Source of the DNA: Taenia hydatigena
Taxonomy: Eukaryota > Platyhelminthes > Cestoda > Cyclophyllidea > Taeniidae
NCBI GenBank assembly: GCA_036345935.2
Contig: JADWOT020001185.1
Span: 62,001 to 126,000 of the forward strand
Direction: 5' to 3'
DNA: 64,000 nt
Shown piece by piece: positions 47,550 through 60,300 of the stretch. Within the stretch, counting starts at the first letter, position 1, and the number at the start of each line of letters is the position of its first letter. The notes beneath the pieces are model-generated. The model saw nothing but the letters and a program-made list of their open reading frames with translations, did not search any database and was not told the DNA's origin. The position numbers were made by a program, and so were the translations under genes.

Positions 47550-50500
47550 TAAGCCGCCATGCAACCACGTGCTATGCTGGAAGGCAAGCCGATGACGGAA
47601 TGAAGACCGTCAGCGTAGTCCTACGCTTTCTCTCCAGCCACACCACTGTTTCACGAACCACTTGCTATTGAAAATAATTGAGTGGCATTCGTGAACGAAT
47701 TAAAGTAATCGACACATTGATGTGACGCTTTCATGTCGATTCACGAACACGGAAAATTCAAGGTAGAAAGTGATGAACAGGCATCTATTTGCTTGAAATA
47801 ATGGTCGCGATGACACTTGCATGTCTGGATAGACCTATGCATCCGTTCACTGGACGACAATAGCGGTTTCACTTTCAATCGTTATGCTCCTCCGATCACA
47901 GTTGACCAATTGATCACTTTAAATTCGTAAATTTTGACCTGAAGTATGACGGTAGAGTACCCTCTTAATTGCGCAGAATTTAGCATTTCAGCTAATTTCA
48001 TCAGAGCATTGGATTTCGCACTGCAAACCTGTCTGTTTGCAAAATAGTTTAAGTGTCAATGATAGTCCAGCTTGTAAGGCGGCACCAAAGCGTTGCAGTA
48101 GTACCTTTTGATATGGCGAATCGAAAGTGAGAATAACCTTTCCGTTGCATCGATTGAGACTCAAAACTGCAAGCTATGAAGTAGGCCAGTAAAAAATTGT
48201 TCAAACTACTTTAAAATTATTGCAATTTTTTAGTGGCATATAATTGCCCATCTAAGGTGCTTTTACCTGAGTTAACTTAGCGAAGCAATAGTCGCGGCTT
48301 CCATGCTATGGCATTTTCTGTCAGTCGCAGCCGGTTGTGATCCTTTTTTTTCAAAACACGGCGCACCACCGGAGCATCAGTAGTAGAGTATGCCTTTAAA
48401 GTTACTACAAATGGTCAAAAATGGTTCACAATTTCTGCTAGATACTGGACCAACAATTGGACTTTAGGATTGCATATGTTCAATGTAGCATCTTTAACTT
48501 CATTTGGAGCACTTTTAATGAATTTGCACCAACGGTGAAGATTGTCTGTCTTAGGGCGGCTTGTAATGTGTGAGGCAGATGTACCCCTACTGACAAATTC
48601 CTACCTGCCAATAGTTTTGCACGTGTTTTAGTTACAATTTGATGCAATAAGTACAGTTTAGTTCAGTGACCTCTTTGTTCTTACCAACATAAATCTATCA
48701 GCTTCGTTGACAAAGTGGTATGCATGCTTGTCTGATTGCACTCGCTAGGCGAGAAGCGGTCAGAAAGTGTTGGCTTCTTGTTGGATGGGTGTCGTCGTCA
48801 CTCGAGGAGGATACGTACCCTGAATGCGTGCAGCCTGCAATATCTGTGTCCCCTTAATAATCACTGCACCATAAAATTTGTCATGAGCCAACTCGCCTGC
48901 TCGTTCCAAGTACATCAACGCCAAAGTAGGAATGAGAACCATTGCACTCAAGGCATAAGAATACTGCACTTTTCCTCACTAATGCTGTATGTAGTGCTAA
49001 TCACACATTTGTGTATTCATTTAAATGCTGAGATGCTCGATTCTTTGCATGACTAACTGATGAGCACTTCGAAATCTTCTTCAACTCAAAGCAATTCAGA
49101 ATGCATTAATATGCGTGCATTCATAAATTGAAGTTCCGATTCGATACCTAAACAACGAAACACTGATTTGCTAATGTTTGCTATCAGGTTTATAGCACAA
49201 CTACCAGCACCACGATGCAGATGGACAGGCTGGTTTTATCAATTATGGAAATAGGTTCTATCAAACTTAAGGCCATTACTCTTCCGCAAGTTTAATTTCA
49301 TTACCTCAGAACTTCCTTACAGCAGCACAGTGATCTCGCGTCACTGCCATCCAAGTAGAGGCGCAGAGTGGCGTAACATCGGCTCGGTATTTGGTAGGCT
49401 AGCGGTCCCAACACCACCACCAGCCTTCCGTACTTCATGCTGACAGTCTAGTCACCAGACAGATAAGGATAGCGTCTGTTTACCGGCATTGGTACGTGTT
49501 TAACATAGAAGCAGCCATTTAGAGGACTAAGTGCTCAGGCTTTTTAACAGTGTCATGAGTGAAGACCCAATTTTTGATGCGCGCTAATTGACGATTGTTC
49601 AGTAAATTTAATCCACAAAGAGTATGCCTTGTGCAAATGCACTCACGCACTATTTCCATCTGGTGGTAAAAGCGAGTTTGTCTCATTTACGGATAGGCGA
49701 ATACTTGCGCATCCTTTCAGAGCAAATGGTGCCTCACTTTGAAATGGCTTTGACTAGGATACAGGGTATGCGATGCAATTACATTTTAGCAATCCTTTAA
49801 TAGGAGACCCAAGTGGGGTGAGTAGAAATGAAAGCATGGCATTTACTGTTTACTCCATGGCATCATTATTATGAGTAAAACTGAGAAGCGCCTTAGGCGT
49901 TTTTACAACCACCTCAAATACAGCTTTGATGAACGAGCTCGATTTGGCCTCATGTCAGTAACTTTAATTTGTAGACAGGAGCCACTGCCATTTCCGTTTT
50001 ACAGAGGCTCTAGTGTTCGAAGAGAAACTAGTGATAAGAAGTTCACTCCATATGGCGCTCTTACCGATAGTTTGTCCAGGTGTATTTATCGTCGTTTGAA
50101 GTCGTCTCACCCAATTTCGCGTTTCAAAATGCTTTTTTTCCGTATGCATCACTTAGTTGACACGACTTGTCTGACATGCGTGTTAGAATAAAAGGTTCCA
50201 ATTTTCGAAGTACTTTGTTGTGAAATGGTCCTGAGCCATCCTGCGTGAAAGCATGGTGATTGATGTGTAGTTGCCAACCAAACCCACCATTAACTCACGC
50301 TCCTTATCAAGACCACCACCGCGTCGGACACTTTGGCTTAAAGCCGGGCCATCAGCCTGCGTGACTGCTGATATGGGATTTTCACATATAGACAGAGGAA
50401 AGGGCTTCATATTAGTCCAAATCCTACTTAGTGCAGAGTTTGACTACAAATGGAAAGTTCCTGCCTTATACCTAGGTGGCTGCAATGTCTCACCCCTTCC

Positions 50501-50567
50501 AACTCTTCTTCGGACACAAGTCTACTTCCACGTGCTGTGGCACCCACTGTTGCCAAGACTCTCCCGC
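47550..50567. other. right flank segment without recognised gene
   Basis: Contains an ATG frame at 49871-50191 (106 codons, basic N-terminus) and a minus-strand frame at 50183-50410. Neither has a family motif. Judged unproven. Confidence 0.35.
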
Positions 50568-50628
50568 ACCGTACCGCACCACACCACACCACATCGCACC
50601 AGACCACACACCACAGTGCTGCGTAGTG
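50568..50628. repeat. CA/CC-rich simple repeat (ACCAC units)
   Basis: Imperfect short tandem run of accac-type units (caccacaccacaccacatcg and neighbours). The other strand is GGTGT-rich. Explains the low-complexity frames on both strands here. Confidence 0.7.
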
Positions 50629-50729
50629 CTCGATGAGCAGGAGGTAGGCGGCATTCAACACGAATTCCACTGGCCCAAAATGTGCTCTTGCTGGTTGCAA
50701 ACGTAGACCACTGCGCTACCCAAGTGGGT

Positions 50730-51000
50730 GAATTTGACAGTAGGGGAAATGGGCAGAGTAGGAGCGGTGGTCAGTGGAATGGTGTCGTTGGGGCACGAGT
50801 AAAGTTTTGAAGGAGAGGGATGGTAGAGAGAGTAAAGTATGAGGGATGAGGGTGAGCACGGTGCTGCATTGTGGAGGGAATTCATGATGTGCGCAGTGTT
50901 GAGGTGAGTAGATGTGGTGAGTGGTTGGTGGGTAGAGGAGGCGGAGGGCAAGCGGAGGGTGGGTGGGGAGGACAGAGGGTTGACAAAACGGAAGAGCGAG
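50730..51000. other. purine-rich tract beside tRNA-like genes
   Basis: G/A-rich top strand (ggtgggtagaggaggcggag and similar). Produces the long but low-complexity minus-strand frame 50655-51194, which also runs antisense through the tRNA-Ser-like gene and is therefore rejected as coding. Confidence 0.5.
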
Positions 51001-51006
51001 AGGCGT

Positions 51007-51088
51007 GACGTGGTGGCCAAGTGGTTAGGGCGATGGACTGCTAATCCATTGGGGCTTCCCCGCGTGAGTTCGGGTCTCACCTGCGTCG
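51007..51088 (+). tRNA. tRNA-Ser (GCT)-like gene
   Basis: 82 nt with discriminator G. Acceptor GACGTGG pairs with CTGCGTC (two wobbles). A-box-like TGGCCAAGTGGTTA. Anticodon loop CTGCTAA (anticodon GCT). Long variable arm with a GGGG-CTT-CCCC stem. T stem GTGAG/CTCAC perfect. The T loop is TTCGGGT, so the normally invariant A58 is G, which also weakens the B box. No run of four T follows within about 30 nt. It may be a recent pseudogene. Confidence 0.8.
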
Positions 51089-51251
51089 TGCGGCTGCTTA
51101 TTGCCCACCCAGCTACTGTGCCGTTTATTGCACCTCGAGTAGCTTTCTTTGCTTCGCTCTCATTGTCGTTGCTGTGGATGACTTCCCACCGCATTAGACC
51201 TGTGTGGTGGCGTGTGGGGCAGAGGGCGCCGTGATAATATTAATGAAGGCA

Positions 51252-51324
51252 TGCCGCGACCCGGGTTCCAACCGAGGACATTTAGATCTTCAGTCTAACG
51301 CTCTCCCAACTAAGCTATCACGGC
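51252..51324 (-). tRNA. tRNA-Phe (GAA)-like gene
   Basis: 73 nt. Acceptor GCCGTGA pairs with TCGCGGC, D stem GCTT/GAGC, anticodon stem TTAGA/TCTAA with loop CTGAAGA (anticodon GAA), T stem CTCGG/CCGGG. The T loop is TTGGAAC, with G in place of the near-invariant C56, and no proximal TTTT terminator is present. Convergent with the Ser-like gene 163 bp away. Confidence 0.8.
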
Positions 51325-52783
51325 GACGCGCCGTCGTGACGCGTTGCCACCCACCACTTCTACGCATCACCGCCCTCATTGCCTACCACCCTCTTCACAT
51401 GCGTGCTGCTCGTGTGCCCATCCTTTCTCCCGCTTTCTTTGATGCTATCGTGCACAGGAAGGATTCCCAATCTTCTCACTTACAAGTGCCTGTCTGACAA
51501 TCCGACTACAATCTGTGTGAGATCAACGCACTTTCAATGCACATGTCTCGAAGAGTTGCCTTAGGCAATCATAAGGGCTAACATCTGAAGAATGCATACA
51601 TTGCCTTAGGTTGTTTCACTTAAATACAAGCTACAATCAGGCTTCAACAGTGAACCAGACGACATCCCATCACTGAAACGTGAAACTAATTGAATAAAAG
51701 ACTTCAAGACGTCCTTGTTGGTCGAAGCAACGGAGCCGTAAAGCAAACCAGCTTTAACTTGAGTCCATGCAGCAATGCGGTTTTGAGGTCACGACGAGCC
51801 AATTCGCATGCAGTGCCATTTGAAGTCGCCATATCGCCATTCCACCGATAAGGCTACCACCACGGATGACTTACCTTGCCGTGAACTCCCCTTTGTCAAA
51901 ACTTTGCGAGACGCACGACAGCCCTAAATATTTTGGCAGAATCGTCAAACACAGGTCGAGCATTGCTTAACCATGATCCGCTTCAGTTCTGTGACTCAAC
52001 TGCTGCTTCATTAATATTGCCAATCAATCTTGCTCACCAATTTGCCCTACACCTGCCTGATTACAAACTCGATGTTAACTAGCAATAAGGAAGCTATTAT
52101 TTGCAGTATTTCGCGACATTATACCTGAAAGAAACTGCCACTAAGCCGCTTTCAGCATTAGACACTTCACTCTTGCTTACAAGACACTTGACACAATCGC
52201 CCACCCATCAGTAAATGCTCTGATTCGCACTAGAACCGCCCCATTTGGGCGCCCTTTTGGTAATGCAGAGGTGTACAGCTTCGCTACTAGCCGCGCTGCA
52301 CAGAAAACTGCTCTCAATCCAGAGGAATGTCCATTCGATGCGAAGAGTGCCTGCTTCGTGTGCTTTGCGATGATGTATAAGTCGACCTGACGCGGATGAC
52401 GCACATGCAGAAGGCTAGTACCTGAGTAATGGCAGGTCAACATCGCCTGAAAAGCGTCGGCCCTGACCTAGGAAGGACGTTCCGTTGACTGGCGGGCAGG
52501 ATGCATGTGTGGTCATCTTAGCCTGCCCCCCAATAGTCTTGGCAAATAAATGGACCAATAACAGTGGTAAGAAAAGCCAGAGATGGCCTCAGTATGTCCC
52601 TTCCATTACTACAAAGTAAGGATTTCGCGTATTTTTGATGACTGTTTTAAATCTTTAGACCAGTTGCTGAATCATCCACACCCCTACTCTCCACTTGCCA
52701 TTGATGCACCGGCTGGGTGTTGGACATCGACTGCAGCTTTTAGTGATGCTCCTTTCCGTGAAAGGCGAAGAGAAGGACGCAAA
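51325..52783. other. right flank segment without recognised gene
   Basis: An ATG frame on the minus strand at 52177-52443 (88 codons) is the only notable open frame; no motif was seen. Confidence 0.35.
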
Positions 52784-52887
52784 GCAGAGAGCAGCGACGA
52801 ACCACACAACCAGTGGCAACGCCAATGCAGGAGAGGAAGAGCTTCAAAAGGATGCTCGAGGGCTCCCCACTGACAAAAACTATGCAC
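52784..52887 (+). repeat. 104-bp dispersed repeat, copy 1
   Basis: Direct copy of 54183-54286 at the same length with about ten substitutions and no indel. Differences fall at first, second and third positions of the open frames alike, so it behaves as neutral repeat rather than duplicated exon. Both flanks are unrelated between copies. Confidence 0.85.
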
Positions 52888-54182
52888 TATGAACTACCGC
52901 GATTTGCGTCTACATAACTCAATGCTAAATTCGACTGGTTTATGTGTCAGCATTGCTGCATGATACTCCATGGTTGCCGAACGGGGCAATTATTTTATAA
53001 ACGTGAACATCTATCCAGGGAAGTTTTAAATGAATGGATTTTGATAATCACTGCTGAAGTGGGATGAAATCCAGCCGTGGGTCCATTGACATCTGCTCAT
53101 TAGGAGACAGTCGAGTTTTGTCGACGTCATTTGCAGAATTAGAGTATGAATAAGCAACGATGTAGAACGGTCGTTGACATCGATTTGATCCTGCTCATGA
53201 CGGTATCGCTAAAGCTACTGATGGTATGCACAATTTTTGTGCCTATATTTAATTCACTCGAAGGACTCTTATCCAAAAGTCCTCAAATCTAATGCGATTT
53301 GGTCAAAACCAATTCAGTGTAGTGAAGCTAACGTAAGGTAAACCAATGAATAACATACGGCTAAAGGTTGACTGTTGCATTACAAAGTACTGGATGAAAA
53401 TAGTGTTACATTTGCAAATGGAGAGTAAAGAGGCTGCTGTTAAATCAAACAGAAGCTGCTTACTAGCTGAGACTCCTGACAGTACGGTGTGTGCAGCCTA
53501 TGTGATGTTCATCCCATCTAATCCGCGTCAACCCAATGCCAAGTTGTCATGACAATTTAGCCTGATCCGGTATTTTTCGCATTGGAATGCTTGGGATCAA
53601 ATCAAAAAGATTGTCAATGCTCTATTCGACTAAAATTTGGCACAGCACAACTAATTGTGCATTACACCGCCCAGTAAAGCGGCGCAATTCAATAGCTCAT
53701 TTAGAGGCACTGAACAAGGAAGTCTCAATCCATTCAAACAGAAGGTCGCCTTTCGGCATTCTACATAAGAATAGAGTTGTACCAATTGAAGTAATGCTCA
53801 TTTTGTGAGATCTACCTCTATAATATATTTGTATACATTCTATCAAACCCACGCCAATTGGATGCGATTTAAACGGGTCCAGTCAAATGAAATATATCAA
53901 ATTATGCGTAATCTACGGATACGGCATACAAACTCGTTTTGGACTTCCCAATATCAACTGCATTGTCCCGAATGAGCCTCATACTTGGAGGTTGTAAGTA
54001 GAATGCTTAAATGGAGTCAAGCTAATGGAAACACCTCTCCCTCGTTCATGGTGATTAAAACACAATTCGTTTAGAGCTTCTAACACAACTGTTATTCAGC
54101 AATTCCTAACAAGGGTGTTCCCATAAGTGGTGTCTCTTTTGGAAAGGACTGAAGTATGTTCCTCCCATGCTTGAGTCCTCAC
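52888..54182. other. right flank segment without recognised gene
   Basis: AT-rich, between the two copies of the 104-bp repeat. Short frames only (53346-53552, 53587-53808). Confidence 0.4.
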
Positions 54183-54286
54183 GCAGAGAGCAGCGACGAA
54201 CCACACGACCAGTGGCAACACCAATGCGGGAGAGGAGAAGCTTCAAAGGGATGTCCGAGGGCCCCCCACTGGCAAAAACTATGCAC
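54183..54286 (+). repeat. 104-bp dispersed repeat, copy 2
   Basis: Partner of 52784-52887. From 54187 a frame stays open for 69 codons to a perfect donor, CCAG|gtaagt at 54394/54395, and the sequence before it (cctcacgcag) resembles an acceptor. An exon of an unknown gene that captured the repeat is therefore possible. No domain recognised. Confidence 0.85.
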
Positions 54287-54394
54287 CCGAGCGAACCCGA
54301 TTAGAGTCCGTCGCAGGCTTCAACACAGCGGAGTGCAATGCTGAGCCTCCACCTGGGGTCAGAGCATTGCTGATCACCCTGAACCCGGCGCCAG

Positions 54395-57300
54395 GTAAGT
54401 TTGATGCGCTGCTACTCACACCAAACCCGCTCTGAGATTACAGCTTGCGCCTTCTACCTTACTTTGCCAAAACTAAGCATCACCTCACACTTCCGCTACA
54501 TTGCGCATTCCTACACTCATGCACTTGCTCCTTCTTGCGCCAATTTACGTCATCATCTGCATCTTCCCTCCTTCTTCTCACGTACCTACCCGCTGCCCAC
54601 GTAAACCTACTTTCCCACTTCAGTAGTACCCTCTGTCTCGCCTCCTGTGCGTCTCGCGCGTCAAGTGCCACGTCATGTTGAAGTGCCTGTAGCAAGGCAG
54701 TGCATGGAGAATGATGAAAACGCGTTCGATTTTTTTATCAAGAATAGGGGCCGACACACAACTCATAGAGTCACAAAACTCGACACCCTCTGTTGCCTCC
54801 GTTTTCGTCAGTAGCTAGATTTGTCAAAAGGCGTTGCCTAAAAGGGTGCTTAGCGAACGAGTGCAGCTACATTTAACTCCTCTTACTTGCGGTCCATGGC
54901 CTAGTATTACCTTTCATGTATTAGCACCAGCAAACCGCATCAACTGCAATCACGACTCTGCACTTAACCGTTCGCAGTTTAATACAATAACGTGCGTATT
55001 CAACGTATACCTCTCGTTGGATGCAAGGAAAGAGAAGAATAGAGGTTTAATCCAAAAACATACGAGGCTTCCACTCAAAATAGGTTAACCGAAAACCGGG
55101 TTAAAGCGATGACTAGGTATCTATGGAATAAAATGCTTGCTTGGACATATACTTTGGGAAAGACGTAGGAAATTTACGCTAACCTCATGACTGAAACGAA
55201 GTAATCAACTTCGTAGGAGGAGATAAACACTAAACACGGGTAGGTTCTACTTCCCGTTGGATTAAAGGGCTGGAGAACCTGGACAGAAGTAAGGTTGATA
55301 GGCAGAAGGCAAGGGTTGTGTAGAGGTCAAATCTGGCAATGTATATAAATCACTTTTCCTGCGGACGCATGCAGAAGCAGATTTTACTTTTTCTTGCAAA
55401 TTGTTAGCGAATGCGGGTAACAGTAACTTTAATAGCTAAAGCTAGAACAAATGCTTAAAATATGTGCCTGTCTAAAATATTTTAAGGATTACTTAATTGT
55501 GGAAAACTTCATATAACTTCTGTCGAAATTTTGCTTCGCTTGTATTACTGTTTTCATTCTTCTCGATGCAGCGAATCGGGAATGCAATAAGGTTTTGAAT
55601 GGCCTGCATTGATAGGAAAAAGAAATATAGGGCTGAAGGATTGAATAACCTAGCACTGCATTACGTCCTCTGTTAGGTGAGGCAATATCCTTTGCCTCGT
55701 TGATAGTGTAGGTGCTGGACATAAAGCCGGACCTTAATAATGATAACTGATTTCGTAACATCCACGTATTCGATAAACGACAAAAACAACTGCTCCGTAT
55801 GTTATTGCATACTAAAGATTCGCTTAGTGTTTTTGACTAGTCAAAATTTAAACACATTTTACTATAATATCATCAGTAGGCGGCATAAACGCTACTGCGG
55901 GAAGGGACGTTGTCTGAGACACAACATCCACTTACCGATAATTTAACAACAGTCGAAAAAAAATTTCATCCTTTAAAACTTTGCTGGACTTGAATTGTTA
56001 CGAATAGCTTCCTGAAGAATGAACGTTAAAAGGCGCGGACACAACCGTATTAACCGACATGACACATGGGTTGAATCTGCTAAAAGGGAGAGGCTGTCAT
56101 GCCTCTAAGCTCAATTTGAGACCAATTACCTTTTAAGTTTAGGCTCGCATTTTCCTCCCACCTACAAGAGGAAGCAGTGCCGAGGATCACAGGTGACAAT
56201 TTCGTTGCCAAGAAGAAATTTGCGAGAGGGCACACCAAACTTTATTTTAAATATGAGAGCAAAATTTTGAATGTTTCACTGTTAAGAACATAATCGTCAA
56301 CTGGCGTCGTAATTGCGTAAATAAAGTGAACACGCTAGACAATCATCTGAATGTATTAATTATGTAAGTGGACTTCTAAAAAAAGAACACAAGTGACCTC
56401 AAAAGTGCTACTCGTTGCATTTATAACCTCGATTTTGTGTCGATGCAAGTAGGTAATTGATAAGGGTGATCGACCCCACCACATGAAACTACTCGCTAAG
56501 TGTTGAATTGGTGCATAACCAACACGCAGATGCGATGCACAAGGCTGTGTATTTATGGCCCCGCTTTCGATTATTTTCAATGAGGTAATTTGCATTTGAT
56601 AATATTTAGTCTTACAAAGTTGTACCCACTCATACTAATCTGTTTACATTAGCTTCCCGGAATCCTACATCCATGCCTATGGCTTTCAGGCCAAAGTTGA
56701 TTCAACTATATTTTCCTTTCCGCTCGCACTTCTTTCATCGGAGTCTCATCAATACTTGGCCCTCCTACGCACCCATGACTTATCCACACATTTGTCTTTA
56801 AATCGTCTAAACCAAGCCCATCTACATGTATCTTCATTCACTTCACTTTCCTTAGTCCAATCACAAGATTAGACATCTCTCCATTTAGAAGAGGTCTCCC
56901 CCTTTATCTTTGCATCGCCTCTATGAGGGATCTGCCCTACCCACTAGCCATCGCTCCCGACTCTGCACACCATTGTTAGCCAGTAAGATGAACTCATCAT
57001 TTAAATGCATTATTATCTAACTATGTGCTCATCCTCTGTGCACTTTTCTCGCACACGCCTAATCCTAGGATGACCTCGAGTCACTGCGGTTAATTCAACA
57101 GGGCAGAAATGTGCAAGGAAGTTGGATACTATCACCTCCTTCCCTTTACCACAACCTCAGTCAATCGTCTATCCGTCTTTAGTGTTTCATTTGAGAGTGA
57201 TCGAGCAAATCCACTGATGCTTTTTTACTCTGAGATGATAGATTCCCGTTGTTGTAGTGGCCTCCAAAAAGCACATTCAGTTGTTAATGTTGACTCTTAT

Positions 57301-60300
57301 TAGTTTGGATGAAAATTCTAGTCTTGCTTTTTTCTGCTAGGAGTTTGTTCATAGCCTGATTACAAATGCGAAATATGCTTAGATTCTGCTAGATTCCTTT
57401 TCTCTATACCTGATTTAATTTAGCTGCATGGTAGTGATTTCAATTTACTTTAATTTGACCATAGTTGCGTAATGCTGTCTCTGAAAGAATTTCAAACATT
57501 TATTCTATTAACGAAGCAAAAAATTGGCATTGGATCACATGCATTGTCGCCCCGTACCTGTGAATAAGCATGCAGAAGAGAAGGATAGCAAGGTGGATGC
57601 AGAGACTTAACAGGGGCATTAGAGGTAATTTTGGAATGAAACCAGCTGCCGAGAAAAGTGCTAGATGAAATGCAGTGTAAGGATTGAAAGGAGAAAAGCC
57701 AAGAAATTGAATCAGGCTGATGAAAAATGAGAAGCCGCTAGAATAGGCAACCGACTTGCAGATTTATTGACTTCGTACACTTAATCGGGAAAGGAGCAGT
57801 GCAAAATTGTGGCGCTGGCAATTAAAGGGCTTACATTTTTCATATTATTGGTGTTTAGCTCTTGCACTGGCAAACTCTCCCGGAGTAATAATTGCAATCG
57901 GAGCTGATTCAGCAACCCGAATTTTGATGTCAGTGGCTGTTTGCATGTCAGTGCTTGCAATTCTTAGGCATAGTACAAATCCTGCATATTTACACAAATG
58001 ATCCATTATCATTTTATAGTTCATCAGTCCTTCTTTGGGCAAATGAGATTGCTAACACCAGGCATTATAGGCTGCAGAGATCGAGAAGCTGCAATTACCA
58101 TGTTGTACGAAGGCATTGGCATATGTCAGGAAGTGAGATGGTATTTTACACCCAGATCTCTAGTGCAATCTGAGGCCTTTACGATTTGAATGGTTTGGGC
58201 TGACAGAGTCAGGGCTCCTTATTCTAAACCGACTCCGAACTGGTAGCATACAAGTTGGTACACTAAAATTACAGCCATTATGATAAAACGCCATCAACTG
58301 TAGCATTGCTTCCACATCCGGGAGTCGATACTGCTTGACAATAATGCCACATTCACCGAATTCTCCAACAGATGGTCCTGAATATAGCGGATTTCTTCAC
58401 GGCAATCGCCTTAGATATTAGCATTCCCTGCCAAAAGTGCCTCCATACAACCTCTGGCAAATGCAAAGGAAATATTTAACGACGGCTTTACAACGTAAGG
58501 CAAATGGTAGAGACAAAATTACCTTCACACAATCATTCACACTGATGTGTTTCGGTGCAATTTCCACTCGCATGCCCACACGCATGCCTTGGTGGCCATC
58601 GCCACGTGCATGATTTGCAGTGCAGTTGGTGGGCTCACCAAAAGGCTAAAGCATGAAAGCCTTTCACATTGATGACTTATTTGTTTGGATGTGGCATCGC
58701 ACACATCGGAACGCCCTTGCATCTCATCGTCTTCGCTCGCCTCTTATGCGTAAATTATGTTGTGTGTGCTACTGTATTTGATTAAGCATAGCAAGTTAAA
58801 TTGATAGTGCCGCCATCGGCCGCGGCCTCATTTTTCCTTTGATATTGGCGTCTAACGGAATGCTGATACCAGCATTGCATTGGCAAATGCACGAATAAGT
58901 GTGTTTTTATTGCACTTAGTACTGGCGCTCGTAGAATGGGAATAAAGGAATTGCAGATGACGTGATTTGGTAAGAATGAGAGAATGATAAGTAGAGGAAA
59001 GTGCTGTGTGCGTGTGTGTGTTGGCACAGTCATCTAAGAAAAGCAGGAGGGATGGGTTGGTAAATGGGCAAATGGATGAATTAGAGGGAGAATGAGTAAG
59101 CAAGAGAGTAATGTAGTATTATGGTATAGAGTATGGCCAGCAAAGTATCCTCCACTGCGACCAAATTAAATGCTCGTTTTTTACCTCAATTGTGCAGCAT
59201 TTGTTAAAATTGAGCTCAAATATATAACGGTTCTGAAACTTGTAGTAAAATGATATGGATTTGTCTTCAAAATTTTAGTGGCATATAAGATTATTTTTAG
59301 TATAAAAATGGCGTCTATTGGGTCTTTTAGCCATTACTGCAGAGCGTTTCTAAGTCTGAACTTGTTCTCTGAAAATAATGAACATGAGTTCCAACAAAAT
59401 TTGCCACCAAGGTATGCGTCTTGCCAAGATGCGATTCGGCATCGCCCCTCCAGCGTTACAACGTAGATGAGGCTTAAGACCAACGGTCTCACACTCCATT
59501 GACATGCATGGATGTAGCTTTCGCAAAGCCAATGGCAAAATCATGAGACTATTAACCTCCATTCCCTAGTGTCGCACAGTTAGCACTGATTAGCTAGAGC
59601 TAAATCAGGAAATATATCATCTTATAAGGTGCAGTTAACTATTATTAGCCACGTGCCACTACTTCGCTTCTTCCCGGTATATGTAGATAGTCCACACCAA
59701 GAATTATGTCGAATTGAAGATAAGCCCTTTCATAAAGGAGTGACCTCAACAACCGGTCCCTTTAATCTAGTTATTTGGCGTGCAATTAACAAGGTCCCCT
59801 CCCACCGTTACTACTTAGAGGTTGTAAAGTGACGGAACGAGTCAAAGGAAATTAGAAAAGCGGGTCTGATTTGCTCATCTTCTATGTGCGCCATAATTAT
59901 GGCACTAATATCTCTGATTACCCTGCTAGTCGATGCATGAATTAGGGGCGGTAGTCGAGGTATCGTTGGTTTTGCCAGAAACTCGATTGCAAATCCATTC
60001 ATTAAGTTAATTTGGTCGAGAATTTCTCTTAGTGAGATGCACACTGTTGTGACCTCACTTCGTTGCATGTGAGGCAGAGTAGTGATAAATGAGCACTCTT
60101 CTGTATCTGAATTCTCCTCAGATTTTGGCGAAGCTAAGAAATCTTTCCTGCGTTTCCCAGTATTTTCGACACTTTCATTATAGGTGTTTTAAAATCCAGA
60201 TAACCAAGAAACTCAATGAATCACTTAAGATTAGCCAGCATAAACATGTCAAATGAACACCAAATGTTAAAAAGTAGAACGTTATTTTGTTCGATTGATA

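Noticed and set aside
50676..50745. Possible fourth tRNA on the minus strand (A-box-like gggtagcgcagtggtcta)
   Set aside because: No matching B box, and the acceptor and T stems do not form. Only the A-box-like piece is convincing.
50655..51194. 179-codon minus-strand frame, the longest in the sequence
   Set aside because: It runs antisense through the tRNA-Ser-like gene and a purine-rich tract, its residues are low-complexity Ser/Pro/Thr/Leu, and no motif is present.
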